Source of the DNA: Pigmentiphaga sp. NML030171 | Lineage (GTDB): Bacteria > Pseudomonadota > Gammaproteobacteria > Burkholderiales > Burkholderiaceae_B | NCBI RefSeq assembly: GCF_002188635.1 | Contig: NZ_NINX01000042.1 | Coordinates: forward strand, 1 to 64,000 | Direction of reading: 5' to 3' | DNA: 64,000 nt | Part shown: one piece after another, positions 33,728-42,962 of the stretch | Position numbering within the stretch: the stretch's first letter is position 1 | How the letters are laid out: every line of letters starts with the position of its first letter | Program-made: the position numbers and the translations under genes | The notes under the pieces: generated by a model | Databases searched by the model: none | Told to the model about the DNA's origin: nothing | Seen by the model: the letters and a program-made list of their open reading frames with translations, nothing else

Positions 33728-34699
33728 ATGCCCCCGTTACGTAGCGTATTCGCGGCCCTGCTGACGACCGCCCTGGCCTCGGGCCCGGCCTGTGCCCAGG
33801 ACTACCCGTCCCGGCCGATGCGCATCATCGTCCCCCTGCCGCCGGGCAGCCCGCCCGACGTGCTGGCGCGCCTGGTGGGCGAACGCCTGCAGGCGGCCTG
33901 GCACCAGCCCGTGGTGGTCGAGAACCGGCCCGGGGCCACCGGCATGATAGGGCTGGCCGCCGTGGCGCAGGCCCAGCCCGACGGCTACACCATGGGCATG
34001 ATGTTCCTGACCCACACGGTGCTACCCGCGCTGTTCGGCAAGGTGCCCTACGACACCGCCAACGCCTTCGCGCCCATCTCCAACCTGGTCTGGATCTACA
34101 ACGTGCTGGCCGTGCCCCAGGGATCGGACATCGCCACGCTGGACCAGTTGATCGCGCGGGCCAAGGGCGCGCGGGGCGCCGTGACGTACGCATCGGGCGG
34201 CAACGGCTCCCCGGCGCACCTGATCGGCGAAGGCTTCGCGCAGTTCGTCGGTGCCGAGATGCTGCACGTGCCCTACAAGGGGCCGGCCGAAGCGGTGCAG
34301 GGCCTGCTGTCGGGCGACGTCTCGGCCATGTTCGCCACCTCGTCGGTGGCCGTGCCGCTGGTCAAGGCCGGCAAGCTGCGCGCGCTGGCGGTGACCAGCC
34401 CCACTCGCCTGGCCACGCTGCCCGATGTCCCCACGCTGGAGGAAAGCGGCGTGCGCGGATTCAGGATGAAGGAATGGGAAGGCCTGGTGGCTCCCGCCGG
34501 CACGCCGGCCGCGGTGATCGCCAAATGGCATGACGAGCTGGCCCGGATCATGGCGCAGCCCGAGGTGCTCAGGCAGGTCCGTGAACTGGGCATGACGCCC
34601 GCCGACCCTCACACCTCGGCCGAATTCGGGACGCTGATCCGGTCCGAGCTGGACACCTGGACCCGGTTCATCGCCAAGGCAGGCCTGCGGCCCAATTGA
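33728..34699 (+). CDS. Bug-family periplasmic receptor
   Basis: A 323-residue receptor with signal peptide (cleavage after about residue 23, GPACAQ-DYPSRP). RIIVPLPPGSPPDVLARLVG, ENRPGATGMIGLAAVAQAQPDGY and the C-terminal TRFIAKAGLRPN are typical of the family. It ends the sulfatase-cupin operon and presumably captures its substrate in the periplasm. No membrane permease genes are adjacent. It is convergent with dsbC, 13 bases apart. Confidence 0.92.
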   Translation: MPPLRSVFAALLTTALASGPACAQDYPSRPMRIIVPLPPGSPPDVLARLVGERLQAAWHQPVVVENRPGATGMIGLAAVAQAQPDGYTMGMMFLTHTVLPALFGKVPYDTANAFAPISNLVWIYNVLAVPQGSDIATLDQLIARAKGARGAVTYASGGNGSPAHLIGEGFAQFVGAEMLHVPYKGPAEAVQGLLSGDVSAMFATSSVAVPLVKAGKLRALAVTSPTRLATLPDVPTLEESGVRGFRMKEWEGLVAPAGTPAAVIAKWHDELARIMAQPEVLRQVRELGMTPADPHTSAEFGTLIRSELDTWTRFIAKAGLRPN

Positions 34700-34712
34700 G
34701 CACGTCCGGGCT

Positions 34713-35453
34713 TCAGCTGGGCTTGCCCAGGGAATCGAGCTTCTGGCGCAGCCGGTCGGCGGGAATCGCGCCTCCCACCCGGGTGTCGTCGCCGAAGATG
34801 ATGGTGGGGGTGCCGGTGACTTGCAGCTTCTTGCCCAGGGCCAGCAATTCCTTGAGCGGCGCGTCGCAGGTGCCGGCCTTGGGCGCCTTGCCGTTCAGCA
34901 TCCATTCGTCCCAGGCCTTGCCCTTGTCCGGCGCGCACCACACCGCCTGCGACTTGACGGTGGAGTCGGGCGACAGGATGGGATAAAGGAAGGTGTAGAT
35001 GGTGACGTTGTCGATGCCTTCCATCGAACGGCGCAGCTGCTTGCAATAGCCGCAGTTGGGGTCCTCGAACAACGCGATGCGCCGCGAGCCGTTGCCGCGC
35101 ACCTGCTTGATGGCCAGGTTCAGCGGCAGCTCGTCGAACTTCACGGCCAGCAGTTGTTCCTTGCGCTCGCGCGTCACGTTCTTGCGGGTCGAGGCGTCGA
35201 TCAGGTTGCCGTCCAGCACGAAGCTGACCTTCTCGTCGGTGTAGACCAGCTCGCCGCCGATGCGCACCTCGTACAAGCCGTAGGGGGTGCGCGACACGCC
35301 CTCGACGCCCACCTCGCCGAAACGCTGCACGAAGCGCTGCTTGACCGCCTCCTCGGTCGTGGGGGCGCCCTTGGCGCCCGCTTGCGCCCACGCCATGGAC
35401 ACGGGCGCGGCCATGGCCGCGGTCAGCAACAGGGAAGTCAGCATGCGTTTCAT
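34713..35453 (-). CDS. dsbC: thiol:disulfide interchange protein DsbC
   Basis: A 246-residue periplasmic disulfide isomerase. A signal peptide (MKRMLTSLLLTAAMAAPVSMAWA) is followed by a dimerisation domain (about 30-90) and a thioredoxin domain with C134-G-Y-C137 and the cis-Pro segment TGTPTIIFGD. It rearranges wrong disulfides and is kept reduced by DsbD. It lies 33 bases downstream of the ubiH-like gene on the same strand, so co-transcription is likely. Confidence 0.94.
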   Translation of the reverse strand: MKRMLTSLLLTAAMAAPVSMAWAQAGAKGAPTTEEAVKQRFVQRFGEVGVEGVSRTPYGLYEVRIGGELVYTDEKVSFVLDGNLIDASTRKNVTRERKEQLLAVKFDELPLNLAIKQVRGNGSRRIALFEDPNCGYCKQLRRSMEGIDNVTIYTFLYPILSPDSTVKSQAVWCAPDKGKAWDEWMLNGKAPKAGTCDAPLKELLALGKKLQVTGTPTIIFGDDTRVGGAIPADRLRQKLDSLGKPS

Positions 35454-35486
35454 CGAATCTCCTAGACAACAGTCGGACCGCGCCCG

Positions 35487-36725
35487 TCAGGCGCGAGTTC
35501 CTGTACCCGAAGCGCCATTCACCAGCATACGCTTGAGCAGGGGCATGCGGTTCACCAGATCCAGCCCGGCGTTGCGCAGCCATGCGACCGGCGCAGCCTG
35601 GGCGCCGAACAGATGGAACAGCCCGTCGGTGACGGTACGCATGGCCAGCAGCGGCTCCGCGCGCGCCCGTTCGTAGCGGCGCAGCAGGCGCGGATCGTCG
35701 ACGGCGCGGAACGGCTCGCGGCCTCCCAGCACCTGCGCCAGCGCCTTCACGTCCCCCAGTCCCAGGTTCAGCCCCTGGCCGGCCAGCGGATGCACGACAT
35801 GCGCGGCATCGCCCAGCAGGACCACGCCCCGGTGGGCGAGCTGGGGACAATGCTGCAGGACCAGCGGAAAGCCGAACAGCGGACTGCGCACGCGCAGCGC
35901 GCCCAGCCGGCCGCCGGTGGCCGCGGCCAGGCGGGCCTCCAGCGCCTGCGCGCGGTCCGGCTCGGGCATCGCCAGCAAGGCGGCGGCCTGCGCGCCCGGC
36001 ATCGACCACACCATCGAGACCTGCGGCCCATCCCGGGTATCGGGCATGGGCAGCAGGGCCAGGATGCCGTCGGGCGTGAACCATTGGCAGGCGCATTCCT
36101 GGTGGGGCAGCTCCGCGCCCAGGTGCACGACCACGCCTGTCGCCCCGTAGGCCGATCGCTGCGCGGCGAGCCCGGCGGCCTCGCGCAGCTTCGAGTCGGC
36201 GCCGTCGGCCGCCACCGCCAGCCGCGCCCGTAGCGCCTGGCCGCCGGAGGTCCGCAGCGTCACCCCTTCGCCATCGCGCCCGGCCTCGAGCCCGACGAAA
36301 TCTTCCGTGGTCCAGCGTATGCCGGACCATTGCACGGCCTGCCGCAATACCCGCTCCAGTTCGCGCGACTCGGCGATCCAGGCCAGGTGGTCGCAACCGG
36401 CCTGCCACGCCGACAGGTCCAGCCGCCCCGGTTGGTCGCCCAAGGCCGGTCGATCGCCCAGGATTTCCATGCGCCGCACGCCGGTGATGCGCTCGGCGGG
36501 CAGGGCATCCCAGATCCCGAGGTCCGCCAGCAGGTCGCGGCTGGCCGGCGACAGCGCGTAGACGCGCGGATCGAAGCGGTCCGCCTCGGGCGCCGGCAGC
36601 GGCGCGCGCGGCCCGAGCAGGCCCACGCGCAGCCCCTGGCGGGCCAGCGCGAGCGCGGCGGCCAGCCCGGCGATGCCGGTGCCGACGACGAGGATGTCCG
36701 CTTGGGAAGAATGGGCTTGGGTCAT
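35487..36725 (-). CDS. UbiH/UbiF-type FAD monooxygenase (ubiquinone synthesis)
   Basis: A 412-residue flavoprotein hydroxylase. The FAD motif ILVVGTGIAGLAAALALARQG (11-31), the DG motif AVAADGADSKLRE and the GD motif VVLLGDAAHVVHPLAGQGLNLGLGD are all in place. The GQGLN form and the length are those of the UbiH/UbiF/VisC group that hydroxylates the ubiquinone ring. Which ring position it acts on cannot be told here. It starts at ATG 36725 between an MscS channel gene and dsbC. Confidence 0.88.
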   Translation of the reverse strand: MTQAHSSQADILVVGTGIAGLAAALALARQGLRVGLLGPRAPLPAPEADRFDPRVYALSPASRDLLADLGIWDALPAERITGVRRMEILGDRPALGDQPGRLDLSAWQAGCDHLAWIAESRELERVLRQAVQWSGIRWTTEDFVGLEAGRDGEGVTLRTSGGQALRARLAVAADGADSKLREAAGLAAQRSAYGATGVVVHLGAELPHQECACQWFTPDGILALLPMPDTRDGPQVSMVWSMPGAQAAALLAMPEPDRAQALEARLAAATGGRLGALRVRSPLFGFPLVLQHCPQLAHRGVVLLGDAAHVVHPLAGQGLNLGLGDVKALAQVLGGREPFRAVDDPRLLRRYERARAEPLLAMRTVTDGLFHLFGAQAAPVAWLRNAGLDLVNRMPLLKRMLVNGASGTGTRA

Positions 36726-36766
36726 GACGGGAACGACGCTACAGGCGCCAGTGTACAGCGCCGGGC

Positions 36767-37636
36767 TCAGCCCTTCGCCGCCTGGTCCTGCAACTGCCGG
36801 TAGTAGTGGACCAGCACTTCCTGGCCCGTGCGCACGCGCCGGTTGCTGGGGCAGGGAAAACGCAGCACCACGTCCAGCCGCTTGGGGTCCACGGGCTCGA
36901 TCACGGCCAGGGGCTCGCTGGCGGGCAGCGCGATCAGGTAGGCGCCCTCGATATGGCGGAAGTGCACGTCGGCCTGTTCCAGCCAGGGTTCGCACACCTC
37001 CCTGCCCGCCCGCAGCAGCCTCTCCTGGGCCGCGGGAATATCGTCCCCCGGCTCCAGCGGCACCCGCACCGACTCCAGCACGAAGGTGCCCATGGCCGAG
37101 ATCGTGCGCACGGGGTTGAGCAGCAGCATCATGTTGGGGAAGCGGCAGACCCGGCCCGTGACCAGGCCCGACGACGTCTGCTCCAGCAGCGCGGTGGTGA
37201 ACAGATCGATGGTCAGCACCTCGCCCTTCATGCCGCTGATCTCGATCACGTCGCCCACCGAGTAGGTCCGCTGGGTCGCGCGCATCAGCGAGCCCAGGGC
37301 GCTCATCACGTATTCCTTGCTGGCGATGGCCACCGCCGCCGCCAGCGCCGCCACCGACAGCGCGAAATGGCGCAGCTGGCCGCCCCAGATGAACAGCATC
37401 AGCAGCATCGTCACGATGACGATGGAGTTGCGCACGGTCAGGTAGCTGGTGCGGCGCTCTTCGGTCGAGCCCGAGCCCTTGCCCCGGTAATAGCGCGTGG
37501 TGGCGCGCGTGGCGAACATGGCGGCAAGCAGCACCACCAGCGACACCACCAGCTGGGCGGGAGTATCGGAGGCGGTGAACCACGCCACCAGCCGGTCCCA
37601 GAGCGAAACGATGACATCCATGAAACGAAAAGGCAT
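36767..37636 (-). CDS. MscS-type mechanosensitive channel protein
   Basis: A membrane protein of about 289 residues with an N-terminal helix near 25-45, another near 70-95 and the pore-like helix LRHFALSVAALAAAVAIASKEYVMSALGSLM, followed by the MscS beta domain (YSVGDVIEISGMKGEVLTIDLFTTALLE). It should release solutes under membrane tension. ATG 37636 is used; ATG 37621 is equally open and neither has a clear ribosome site. The 294 bases upstream to the DUF481 gene hold no gene I can support. Confidence 0.88.
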   Translation of the reverse strand: MPFRFMDVIVSLWDRLVAWFTASDTPAQLVVSLVVLLAAMFATRATTRYYRGKGSGSTEERRTSYLTVRNSIVIVTMLLMLFIWGGQLRHFALSVAALAAAVAIASKEYVMSALGSLMRATQRTYSVGDVIEISGMKGEVLTIDLFTTALLEQTSSGLVTGRVCRFPNMMLLLNPVRTISAMGTFVLESVRVPLEPGDDIPAAQERLLRAGREVCEPWLEQADVHFRHIEGAYLIALPASEPLAVIEPVDPKRLDVVLRFPCPSNRRVRTGQEVLVHYYRQLQDQAAKG

Positions 37637-37930
37637 ACGCCGGAATGAGCGATCACGCCATTCTACGTTGGCACCGGCCACATGCGCGGTGTAAGGTGAT
37701 GGCTGGGCGCATCGTCGCCCAGGCGGCGCGCCCAGCTTGCGGCACGCCCCACCCGGAACGCGGCCGCGCCGCGCTTCCGTATCCGACCGCGTCTCGCGAC
37801 GCATTCCCCTCGAGCCCCCGCCGCTGCCGGCCGCGGACTCGTCCAACCCCACTCCGAATGGCAACCCGTCATTGAGGATGTCCCGCCGCATGCCCGCCAT
37901 GCGGCCAGGTGCAATAAGGAGAACGCATCG

Positions 37931-38674
37931 ATGTTCAAGACCCGACATATCGCCCCCCTCGCCCTCGCCCTCGCAGCCGCGCCAGCCTGGGCGCAGGCTC
38001 CGCTGAAGACCGACGGCAAGTGGCGCGGCTCCATCAACGCCGGCGCCAGCCTGGCTTCCGGCAACACCGACTCCACGTCGTTCAACCTGGGCGCCAACGC
38101 GGGGCGGGCCACGGACCGGGACCGCCTGAACTTCACACTGACCGCGCTCTACGGCACCAAGAAGGAAAACGGCAGCAGCAGCGAAACCGCCAACCTGCTG
38201 CGCATGGGCGGCAAGTACGACCGCGACATCACCGACCGGACCTTCGGCTTCGGCTCGCTGGACATCGAGCACGACAAGCTGCAGGAACTGGACATGCGCG
38301 GCGTGGCCGCGGCCGGTGTCGGGCGGCACATCATCAAGACCGAGAAGACCGTCTTCGACCTCTTCACGGGCCTGGCGTATAACCACGAGCGCTTCACCAC
38401 CGAAACCCGCAACTCGACCGAACTGCTGCTGGGGGAAGAATCCACCCACATGATCTCGGACACGACCTCGCTCAACCAGCGCCTGGCGCTCTACCCCAAC
38501 ATCAGCCACGGCGGCGAGTACCGCATCCAGTTCGACGCGGGCATCACCACGTCCATCACCAAGAAGATCGAGCTCAAGGTCACGCTGTCGAACCGGTACA
38601 TGAGCAATCCGCAGCCGGGGGTGAAGAAATCGGACACCCTGCTCCTGACGAATATCGGCTATCGCTTCGAATAG
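37931..38674 (+). CDS. DUF481 outer-membrane beta-barrel protein
   Basis: A 247-residue YdiY-like (DUF481) protein with a signal peptide (about residues 1-21, ending AWA-QA). The repeated amphipathic strands (WRGSINAGASLASGNTDSTSFNLG, and the terminal TLLLTNIGYRFE with C-terminal aromatic-charged ending) indicate an outer-membrane barrel. AAGGAG lies ten bases before ATG 37931. Function is unknown; enterobacterial homologues respond to acid. Confidence 0.9.
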   Translation: MFKTRHIAPLALALAAAPAWAQAPLKTDGKWRGSINAGASLASGNTDSTSFNLGANAGRATDRDRLNFTLTALYGTKKENGSSSETANLLRMGGKYDRDITDRTFGFGSLDIEHDKLQELDMRGVAAAGVGRHIIKTEKTVFDLFTGLAYNHERFTTETRNSTELLLGEESTHMISDTTSLNQRLALYPNISHGGEYRIQFDAGITTSITKKIELKVTLSNRYMSNPQPGVKKSDTLLLTNIGYRFE

Positions 38675-38685
38675 CCGCCCGGCGT

Positions 38686-38716
38686 AAAAAAGCCCGCAGG
38701 CGTATGGCCTGCGGGC
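38686..38716 (-). terminator. Rho-independent terminator after the CzcE-like gene
   Basis: On the reverse strand a perfect ten-pair stem (GCCCGCAGGC with its complement, five-base loop) is followed by six T. It lies 40 bases after the stop of the CzcE-like gene. It also stands 11 bases after the convergent DUF481 gene and may help stop that transcript. Confidence 0.9.
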
Positions 38717-38756
38717 TACGCGCCGTCCGGGTGGGATGGCGCGGTGCGGGAGGGAA

Positions 38757-39089
38757 TCAGAGGCCGCGCTCGTCCAGGGGGGATGGACTGACGTAGGCCC
38801 TGATGGTGTGGTTCAGCACGCCGGCGGGCGCCAGGTCGTTCAGGTCGAACGCGCCGCGGATGCCGTTGAACTTCACGGCGAAACTCTTGCCGTCTACGTC
38901 GAAGCGCACGGTTTCGCCGTACTGCACGTTGACGTAGCGCGTGCCGTCGTTCAACGCGATGGCGCGTTCGGCGCTTTCGACGGTGACCGGCGAACCCAGC
39001 AGGTCCGGCGGGGTGGACGCGGCGTGAGCCGAGACGCCCGCCAGGCCGATCAACGCCGCGGCGACGAAGGAAGAAACTTGGGCTTTCAT
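38757..39089 (-). CDS. CzcE-like periplasmic metal-binding protein
   Basis: A 110-residue protein with a signal peptide (1-23, ending SAHA). RYVNVQYGETVRFDVDGKSFAVKFNG and the following FDLNDLAPAGVL match what I remember of the CzcE family, a copper-binding periplasmic protein of Cupriavidus metal resistance. No metal efflux genes are adjacent. A strong terminator follows. The DUF4148 gene lies 73 bases upstream on the same strand. Confidence 0.82.
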   Translation of the reverse strand: MKAQVSSFVAAALIGLAGVSAHAASTPPDLLGSPVTVESAERAIALNDGTRYVNVQYGETVRFDVDGKSFAVKFNGIRGAFDLNDLAPAGVLNHTIRAYVSPSPLDERGL

Positions 39090-39162
39090 GACGGGAACTC
39101 CAGGATCTGGTCAGGCGCGCGGCCTGGCCGGGGATGCGGCCCCGGCCGGCACGCGGCGTGGC

Positions 39163-39483
39163 TTACAGGTTGTTGGGGTATTCGCCCGGGCCGCCCGCGC
39201 GGCGAGCCAGTTCGGCGCGCTTGAGCTCTTCGACCACCTGGGCGCGGCTGACCGGCGCGGCCTTCTGGGCCGTTTCGTAGGGGAAACCTTCCTGGCCGTA
39301 GACGATGCCGCCATGGGCCTTGGCCTCGGCCAGCTCGGCCAGCACTTGCGCGCGGGTCAGTTCATGCGTGGTCGAGATTCCGGGAGGGGGGAAATCGTTG
39401 CCGTAGTTGTTGCCCTGGTCGGCATGGGCGGCGGCACCGATAAGGGAAGCGGCAATCAGGGCGGTATATGCAAAGGTCTTCAT
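39163..39483 (-). CDS. DUF4148 small secreted protein
   Basis: A 106-residue protein with a signal peptide (MKTFAYTALIAASLIGAAAHA). It has two short repeats of the DUF4148 form: LTRAQVLAELAEAKAHGG and VSRAQVVEELKRAELARR. Such proteins are abundant in Burkholderiales and their function is unknown. ATG 39483 is used because it starts directly at the signal peptide; an upstream in-frame start adds nothing recognisable. It is divergent from the LysR gene at 39626. Confidence 0.88.
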   Translation of the reverse strand: MKTFAYTALIAASLIGAAAHADQGNNYGNDFPPPGISTTHELTRAQVLAELAEAKAHGGIVYGQEGFPYETAQKAAPVSRAQVVEELKRAELARRAGGPGEYPNNL

Positions 39484-39625
39484 GATGAACTCCGTTTTTC
39501 TCGTTGATCTTTCAGCCTGAATCAAGGGTATGTGCTAATTGCTTGATTGACCGTGTAGGAATAATGCGCCTTTTGAAGGCATAATTGAAATCAATAAGTC
39601 GAATTGTTGGCATAAGGATTGGATT

Positions 39626-40567
39626 ATGGTTGGCCGCGTGGACCTGAACCTGCTCCTGACCCTGGAGACCCTGCTCAACGAGTTGAACGTCACGAAGGCG
39701 GCGGTCAAGCTCAACAGCAGCCAGCCGGCCGTATCCGCGCAGTTGGTGCGGCTGCGGCGCATGTTCGACGATCCGCTGCTGATCCCCGGCGCCCGCGGAA
39801 TGACGCCCACGCCGCGCGCGCTGGAGCTTGCCCCCCGGCTGTCCGAACTGCTGGACGGATTCCGGGCGCTCGTCCAGCCTGACCATTTCGATCCCAGGAC
39901 CGCGCAGGGCAGCATCCTGATCGGCACCAACGATGCGACCCAGTGCCGGCTGGCCAAGTGGTTCGGCAATCTGGCCGATATGGCGCCGGGCGTGCAGATA
40001 GGCTTCGTCACCGCGAATCGCTCGACGGTGCCGGACGTCGAGCAGCACATGGCCTCGGGCCAGGTGGACCTCGTCATTTCGCGCCGTTCGGCCTTTCCCG
40101 ACCGGCTGCACGTGCGCCCGCTGCACGACGAGACCTTCGTCTGCGTCATGCGCTGGGATCACCCCTACCGGAAGAAGCAACTGACGCTCAAGGACTTCGT
40201 CGCCATGCGGCACGTCATCGTGCTGCCCCTGGGCGGGGAGTTCGACGACGTCACCGACGAGATCCTGAAGGAAATGGGACTGTCGCGGCAGACCGTCGTG
40301 TCCGTGCCGAGCTTTCTCGTGGCCGAGCGCGTGCTGCGCAACACGGACTTCGTCTCGGTATTTCCGACCTCGCTGGCGCGCGGCATGATGTCCACGCTCA
40401 AGAACTATCCGCTGCCCTATACGCTGCCCAAGTTCGAGTTCGCGATGGCCTGGCACGTCCGCACGCACCTGAGTCCGCTGCACCGCTGGGTGCGGGACCA
40501 GATCGCGGAAGAACTGATGGTGGGGCGCGAGGAAGACGGCGATCCGATGAGCCAGATCGCCTGGTAG
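39626..40567 (+). CDS. LysR-family regulator (NodD/PcpR-like)
   Basis: A 313-residue LysR protein starting VDLNLLLTLETLLNELNVTKAAVKLNSSQPAVSAQL, the N-terminal form typical of the NodD/NahR/LinR group that senses aromatic compounds. The effector domain has VFPTSLARGMM near 245. It is convergent with the MhpA-like hydroxylase (31-base gap) and could regulate the aromatic cluster to its right or a gene outside its immediate surroundings. A short ATTGA-AA-TCAAT palindrome lies about 30-45 bases upstream. Confidence 0.9.
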   Translation: MVGRVDLNLLLTLETLLNELNVTKAAVKLNSSQPAVSAQLVRLRRMFDDPLLIPGARGMTPTPRALELAPRLSELLDGFRALVQPDHFDPRTAQGSILIGTNDATQCRLAKWFGNLADMAPGVQIGFVTANRSTVPDVEQHMASGQVDLVISRRSAFPDRLHVRPLHDETFVCVMRWDHPYRKKQLTLKDFVAMRHVIVLPLGGEFDDVTDEILKEMGLSRQTVVSVPSFLVAERVLRNTDFVSVFPTSLARGMMSTLKNYPLPYTLPKFEFAMAWHVRTHLSPLHRWVRDQIAEELMVGREEDGDPMSQIAW

Positions 40568-40598
40568 GCCCCGGCTCCCCCGGGCGCGGAACCCGCCG

Positions 40599-42188
40599 CT
40601 ACGCCCGGTAGCGGGCCAGCAGCGCCCGCAGTTGCGCCGCGTCGTCCTTGCCGCCCGACAGGAAGGCAAGCACATAGCGGTCGGGCCGGACCAGCATGGC
40701 CTGCGCGCCGGCCTCGGCCATCACCCGCGCCAGGACGCCTTCGCAGTCCCGCACGACCAGGCGCTCCGGCGTCTCGGGCCAGGGGAAGTCATCCTCGGCG
40801 GGCACCAGTTCGACCCGGCGCACGCCCATCGACGCCATCCAGCTTTCGACCTCCGGATCCAGCGGCTGGCCCGCCCGGCACAGGCAGGCAAAGCCGGGGC
40901 CGAGCGCCTCGTCCAGCAGGCGCCGCCGGCCCCCGGGCCATTCCACGCGAGGCTGCGGCATCAGTTGCCCCGCCTTGATGGCCGTGTCCGGCGCCTGGCA
41001 GGGCACGAAGAAACCGTCCCCGAAACGCGGCTTGGGCTTGAACTTCAGTTGCAGGACATAGTCCCGCGCCGGCGGATACAGGCTGCACAGCTTGAGCGCC
41101 CATTGGGCGGCCATGGCTTCCAGCCGCGACTTCGGTTGCATGTAGCGGCCGATGCGTATCGCCATCTCGATCAGCGCCCAGGCGTGGGGCTTGCGTTCCT
41201 GCTCATAGGTATCGAGCAACGCCGGACCGCACAGCCCGCGCACCACGGCGTGCAGCTTCCACGCCAGGTTCGTGGCGTCGCGCACGCCGCTGTTCATGCC
41301 CTGGCCCGCGAACGGCGGCGTCAGGTGGGCGGCGTCGCCCGCCAGCAGCACCCGGCCCTCGCGCCAGCGTTCGGCCAGGCGGGCATGGAAGGTGTAGACC
41401 ACCTTGCGGGCGATGGGCAGGTCCTCGTCCAGCGGCTCGCGCTCACGGATCCAGCCGCGCAGCCGGGCTTCGTCCAGCACGTACTCGGCGGTCTCCCCCT
41501 CCTTCAGCATGAACTCGTAGCGCACCGTGCCCTGCGGGCCGGGCAGGCGTATGGCCGGCCGGACCGGATCGCAGTAGGTCCGCGTATGGCGGAAAGGCGT
41601 CTTGCGATCGAGCAGATCCACGATCAGCCACTTCTCGGCGAAGGTGTTGCCCGACAGCGGAATCCCCAGTTGTTCGCGCACGCCGCTGCGGCCGCCGTCG
41701 CACGCGACCAGCCAGTCGCAGCTCAGCGTGACCGGCGTGCCGGCGTGGTCGATCTCCAGCACCACCTTGTCGCCCATTTGCTCGAAGCGCCGCAGCTCGT
41801 GCCGGAACCTCGTCTCGACATGCGCAAACCGCCGCAGCCCGTCGCGCAACTGCGCCGCCAGCACGGCCTGCCGGAAGGCATTGCGCTTGGGATAGCCGTA
41901 TTCGGTCGATTGCGGCTCGATGCGCGCGAACTCGCGACCCGACCACGAGAAGTAATGGACTCCGTAGCCCTGGACGATGGACGGCAGGATCTCGTCGATC
42001 AGACCCGCCGCCTGGGCCGTGCGCAGGCTCTCGTCGTCGATCGACACGGCGCGGGGTTCATCCACCGTCGATGCATTGCGTTCCAGCAGCAGCGTGCGGA
42101 CGCCGTAGCCTCCGAGCAGGTTCGCGAGGGTCAAGCCGGTCGGGCCGGCACCGAGGACGATGACCGGATAATGGGAGGTTGCGTGCAT
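40599..42188 (-). CDS. FAD-dependent aromatic hydroxylase (MhpA-like)
   Basis: A 529-residue class A flavoprotein monooxygenase close to 3-(3-hydroxyphenyl)propionate hydroxylase. The FAD motif is VIVLGAGPTGLTLANLLGG (9-27), then EPRAVSIDDESLRTAQAAG, the DG motif WLVACDGGRSGVRE, and the GD motif VLLAGDAAHLTPPFAGQGMNSGVRDA. The C-terminal thioredoxin-like domain of larger hydroxylases is present (about 400-529). It would add a hydroxyl group next to a phenol to make a catechol. The IclR gene stops five bases before its start. Confidence 0.9.
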   Translation of the reverse strand: MHATSHYPVIVLGAGPTGLTLANLLGGYGVRTLLLERNASTVDEPRAVSIDDESLRTAQAAGLIDEILPSIVQGYGVHYFSWSGREFARIEPQSTEYGYPKRNAFRQAVLAAQLRDGLRRFAHVETRFRHELRRFEQMGDKVVLEIDHAGTPVTLSCDWLVACDGGRSGVREQLGIPLSGNTFAEKWLIVDLLDRKTPFRHTRTYCDPVRPAIRLPGPQGTVRYEFMLKEGETAEYVLDEARLRGWIREREPLDEDLPIARKVVYTFHARLAERWREGRVLLAGDAAHLTPPFAGQGMNSGVRDATNLAWKLHAVVRGLCGPALLDTYEQERKPHAWALIEMAIRIGRYMQPKSRLEAMAAQWALKLCSLYPPARDYVLQLKFKPKPRFGDGFFVPCQAPDTAIKAGQLMPQPRVEWPGGRRRLLDEALGPGFACLCRAGQPLDPEVESWMASMGVRRVELVPAEDDFPWPETPERLVVRDCEGVLARVMAEAGAQAMLVRPDRYVLAFLSGGKDDAAQLRALLARYRA

Positions 42189-42193
42189 GATTG

Positions 42194-42955
42194 CTATCTT
42201 TTGCTGCGAGCCCGCAGACGTTCGTTTTCGAGAGTCGATTCGATGGAGGATGCGACCGAGAAGACCTTGGACAGCACGGTCTTGCTGCGCGCGGCGGGCA
42301 GCCTGGCCAGCGGGATGACGACACTGAGGCTGCCCAGCACCCGCTGCCCGTCCAGCAGCGCCACCGCCAGGCCCGCCATGCCCGCGTCGACCTCGCTGTG
42401 CGTCACGCAGGCCTTGGCCTCGCGCAGCGGTTCGAGCTCGGCCAGGAAGCCCTGCAGGCCGGACGGAAAGCCGGCCGCGACGATGGTGGCGCGGTCCCGA
42501 TTCCACAACCGCTCCAGTTCGGCGCGGGGCAGGTGCGCCAGGATCACCTTGGAGGTCGCGCCCCGGTACAAGGGCATCGCCCGGCCGCGCTCATAGCTGA
42601 CCGGCGTGACCGGATCCGAGGGCATCTCCTGGTGGATGCACAGGACTTTGTCGCCATGCACGCGGCACAGCAGCACGGTGCCGCCCGTCTCCGCGGCCAG
42701 CTTGCGCAGCAAGGTGCCGGATGCCTGCAGCAGCGGGTCGGCCAGCCGGATCTGCCGATCCAGCTCGACGATCAGCGGTCCCAGCGCATAGCCCCGGTCG
42801 GCCACCCGTTCGAGCAGGCCGGCTTCCTCCAGCGCCTTCAGGTCCCGGTAGATGCTGGCTCGCGACACGCCCAGCTCGTCCATGAGCTGGGCCGGCTTGC
42901 GCACCGGGCGGCTGAGGTCGAAGGACTCGAGTATGCGCAGCAGGCGTTCGGACAC
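42194..42955 (-). CDS. IclR-family regulator of the hydroxylase/VOC operon
   Basis: A 253-residue IclR protein with helix-turn-helix KPAQLMDELGVSRASIYRDLKALEEAGLL (about 23-51) and a GAF-like effector domain (MPLYRGATSKVILAHLP). The start is taken as GTG 42955, eight bases after the VOC stop, because no ATG is in frame near it. It sits in the middle of the operon it probably controls: VOC dioxygenase, IclR, hydroxylase. A 5-5-5 palindrome upstream of the operon promoter is the likely site. Confidence 0.88.
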   Translation of the reverse strand: MSERLLRILESFDLSRPVRKPAQLMDELGVSRASIYRDLKALEEAGLLERVADRGYALGPLIVELDRQIRLADPLLQASGTLLRKLAAETGGTVLLCRVHGDKVLCIHQEMPSDPVTPVSYERGRAMPLYRGATSKVILAHLPRAELERLWNRDRATIVAAGFPSGLQGFLAELEPLREAKACVTHSEVDAGMAGLAVALLDGQRVLGSLSVVIPLARLPAARSKTVLSKVFSVASSIESTLENERLRARSKR

Positions 42956-42962
42956 GATGGAC

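Noticed and set aside
39570-39600. ATTGA-AA-TCAAT palindrome upstream of the LysR gene at 39626 as a separate operator feature
   Set aside because: The short AT-rich arms are common by chance in this AT-rich gap, and no second copy or T-N11-A context made it convincing.
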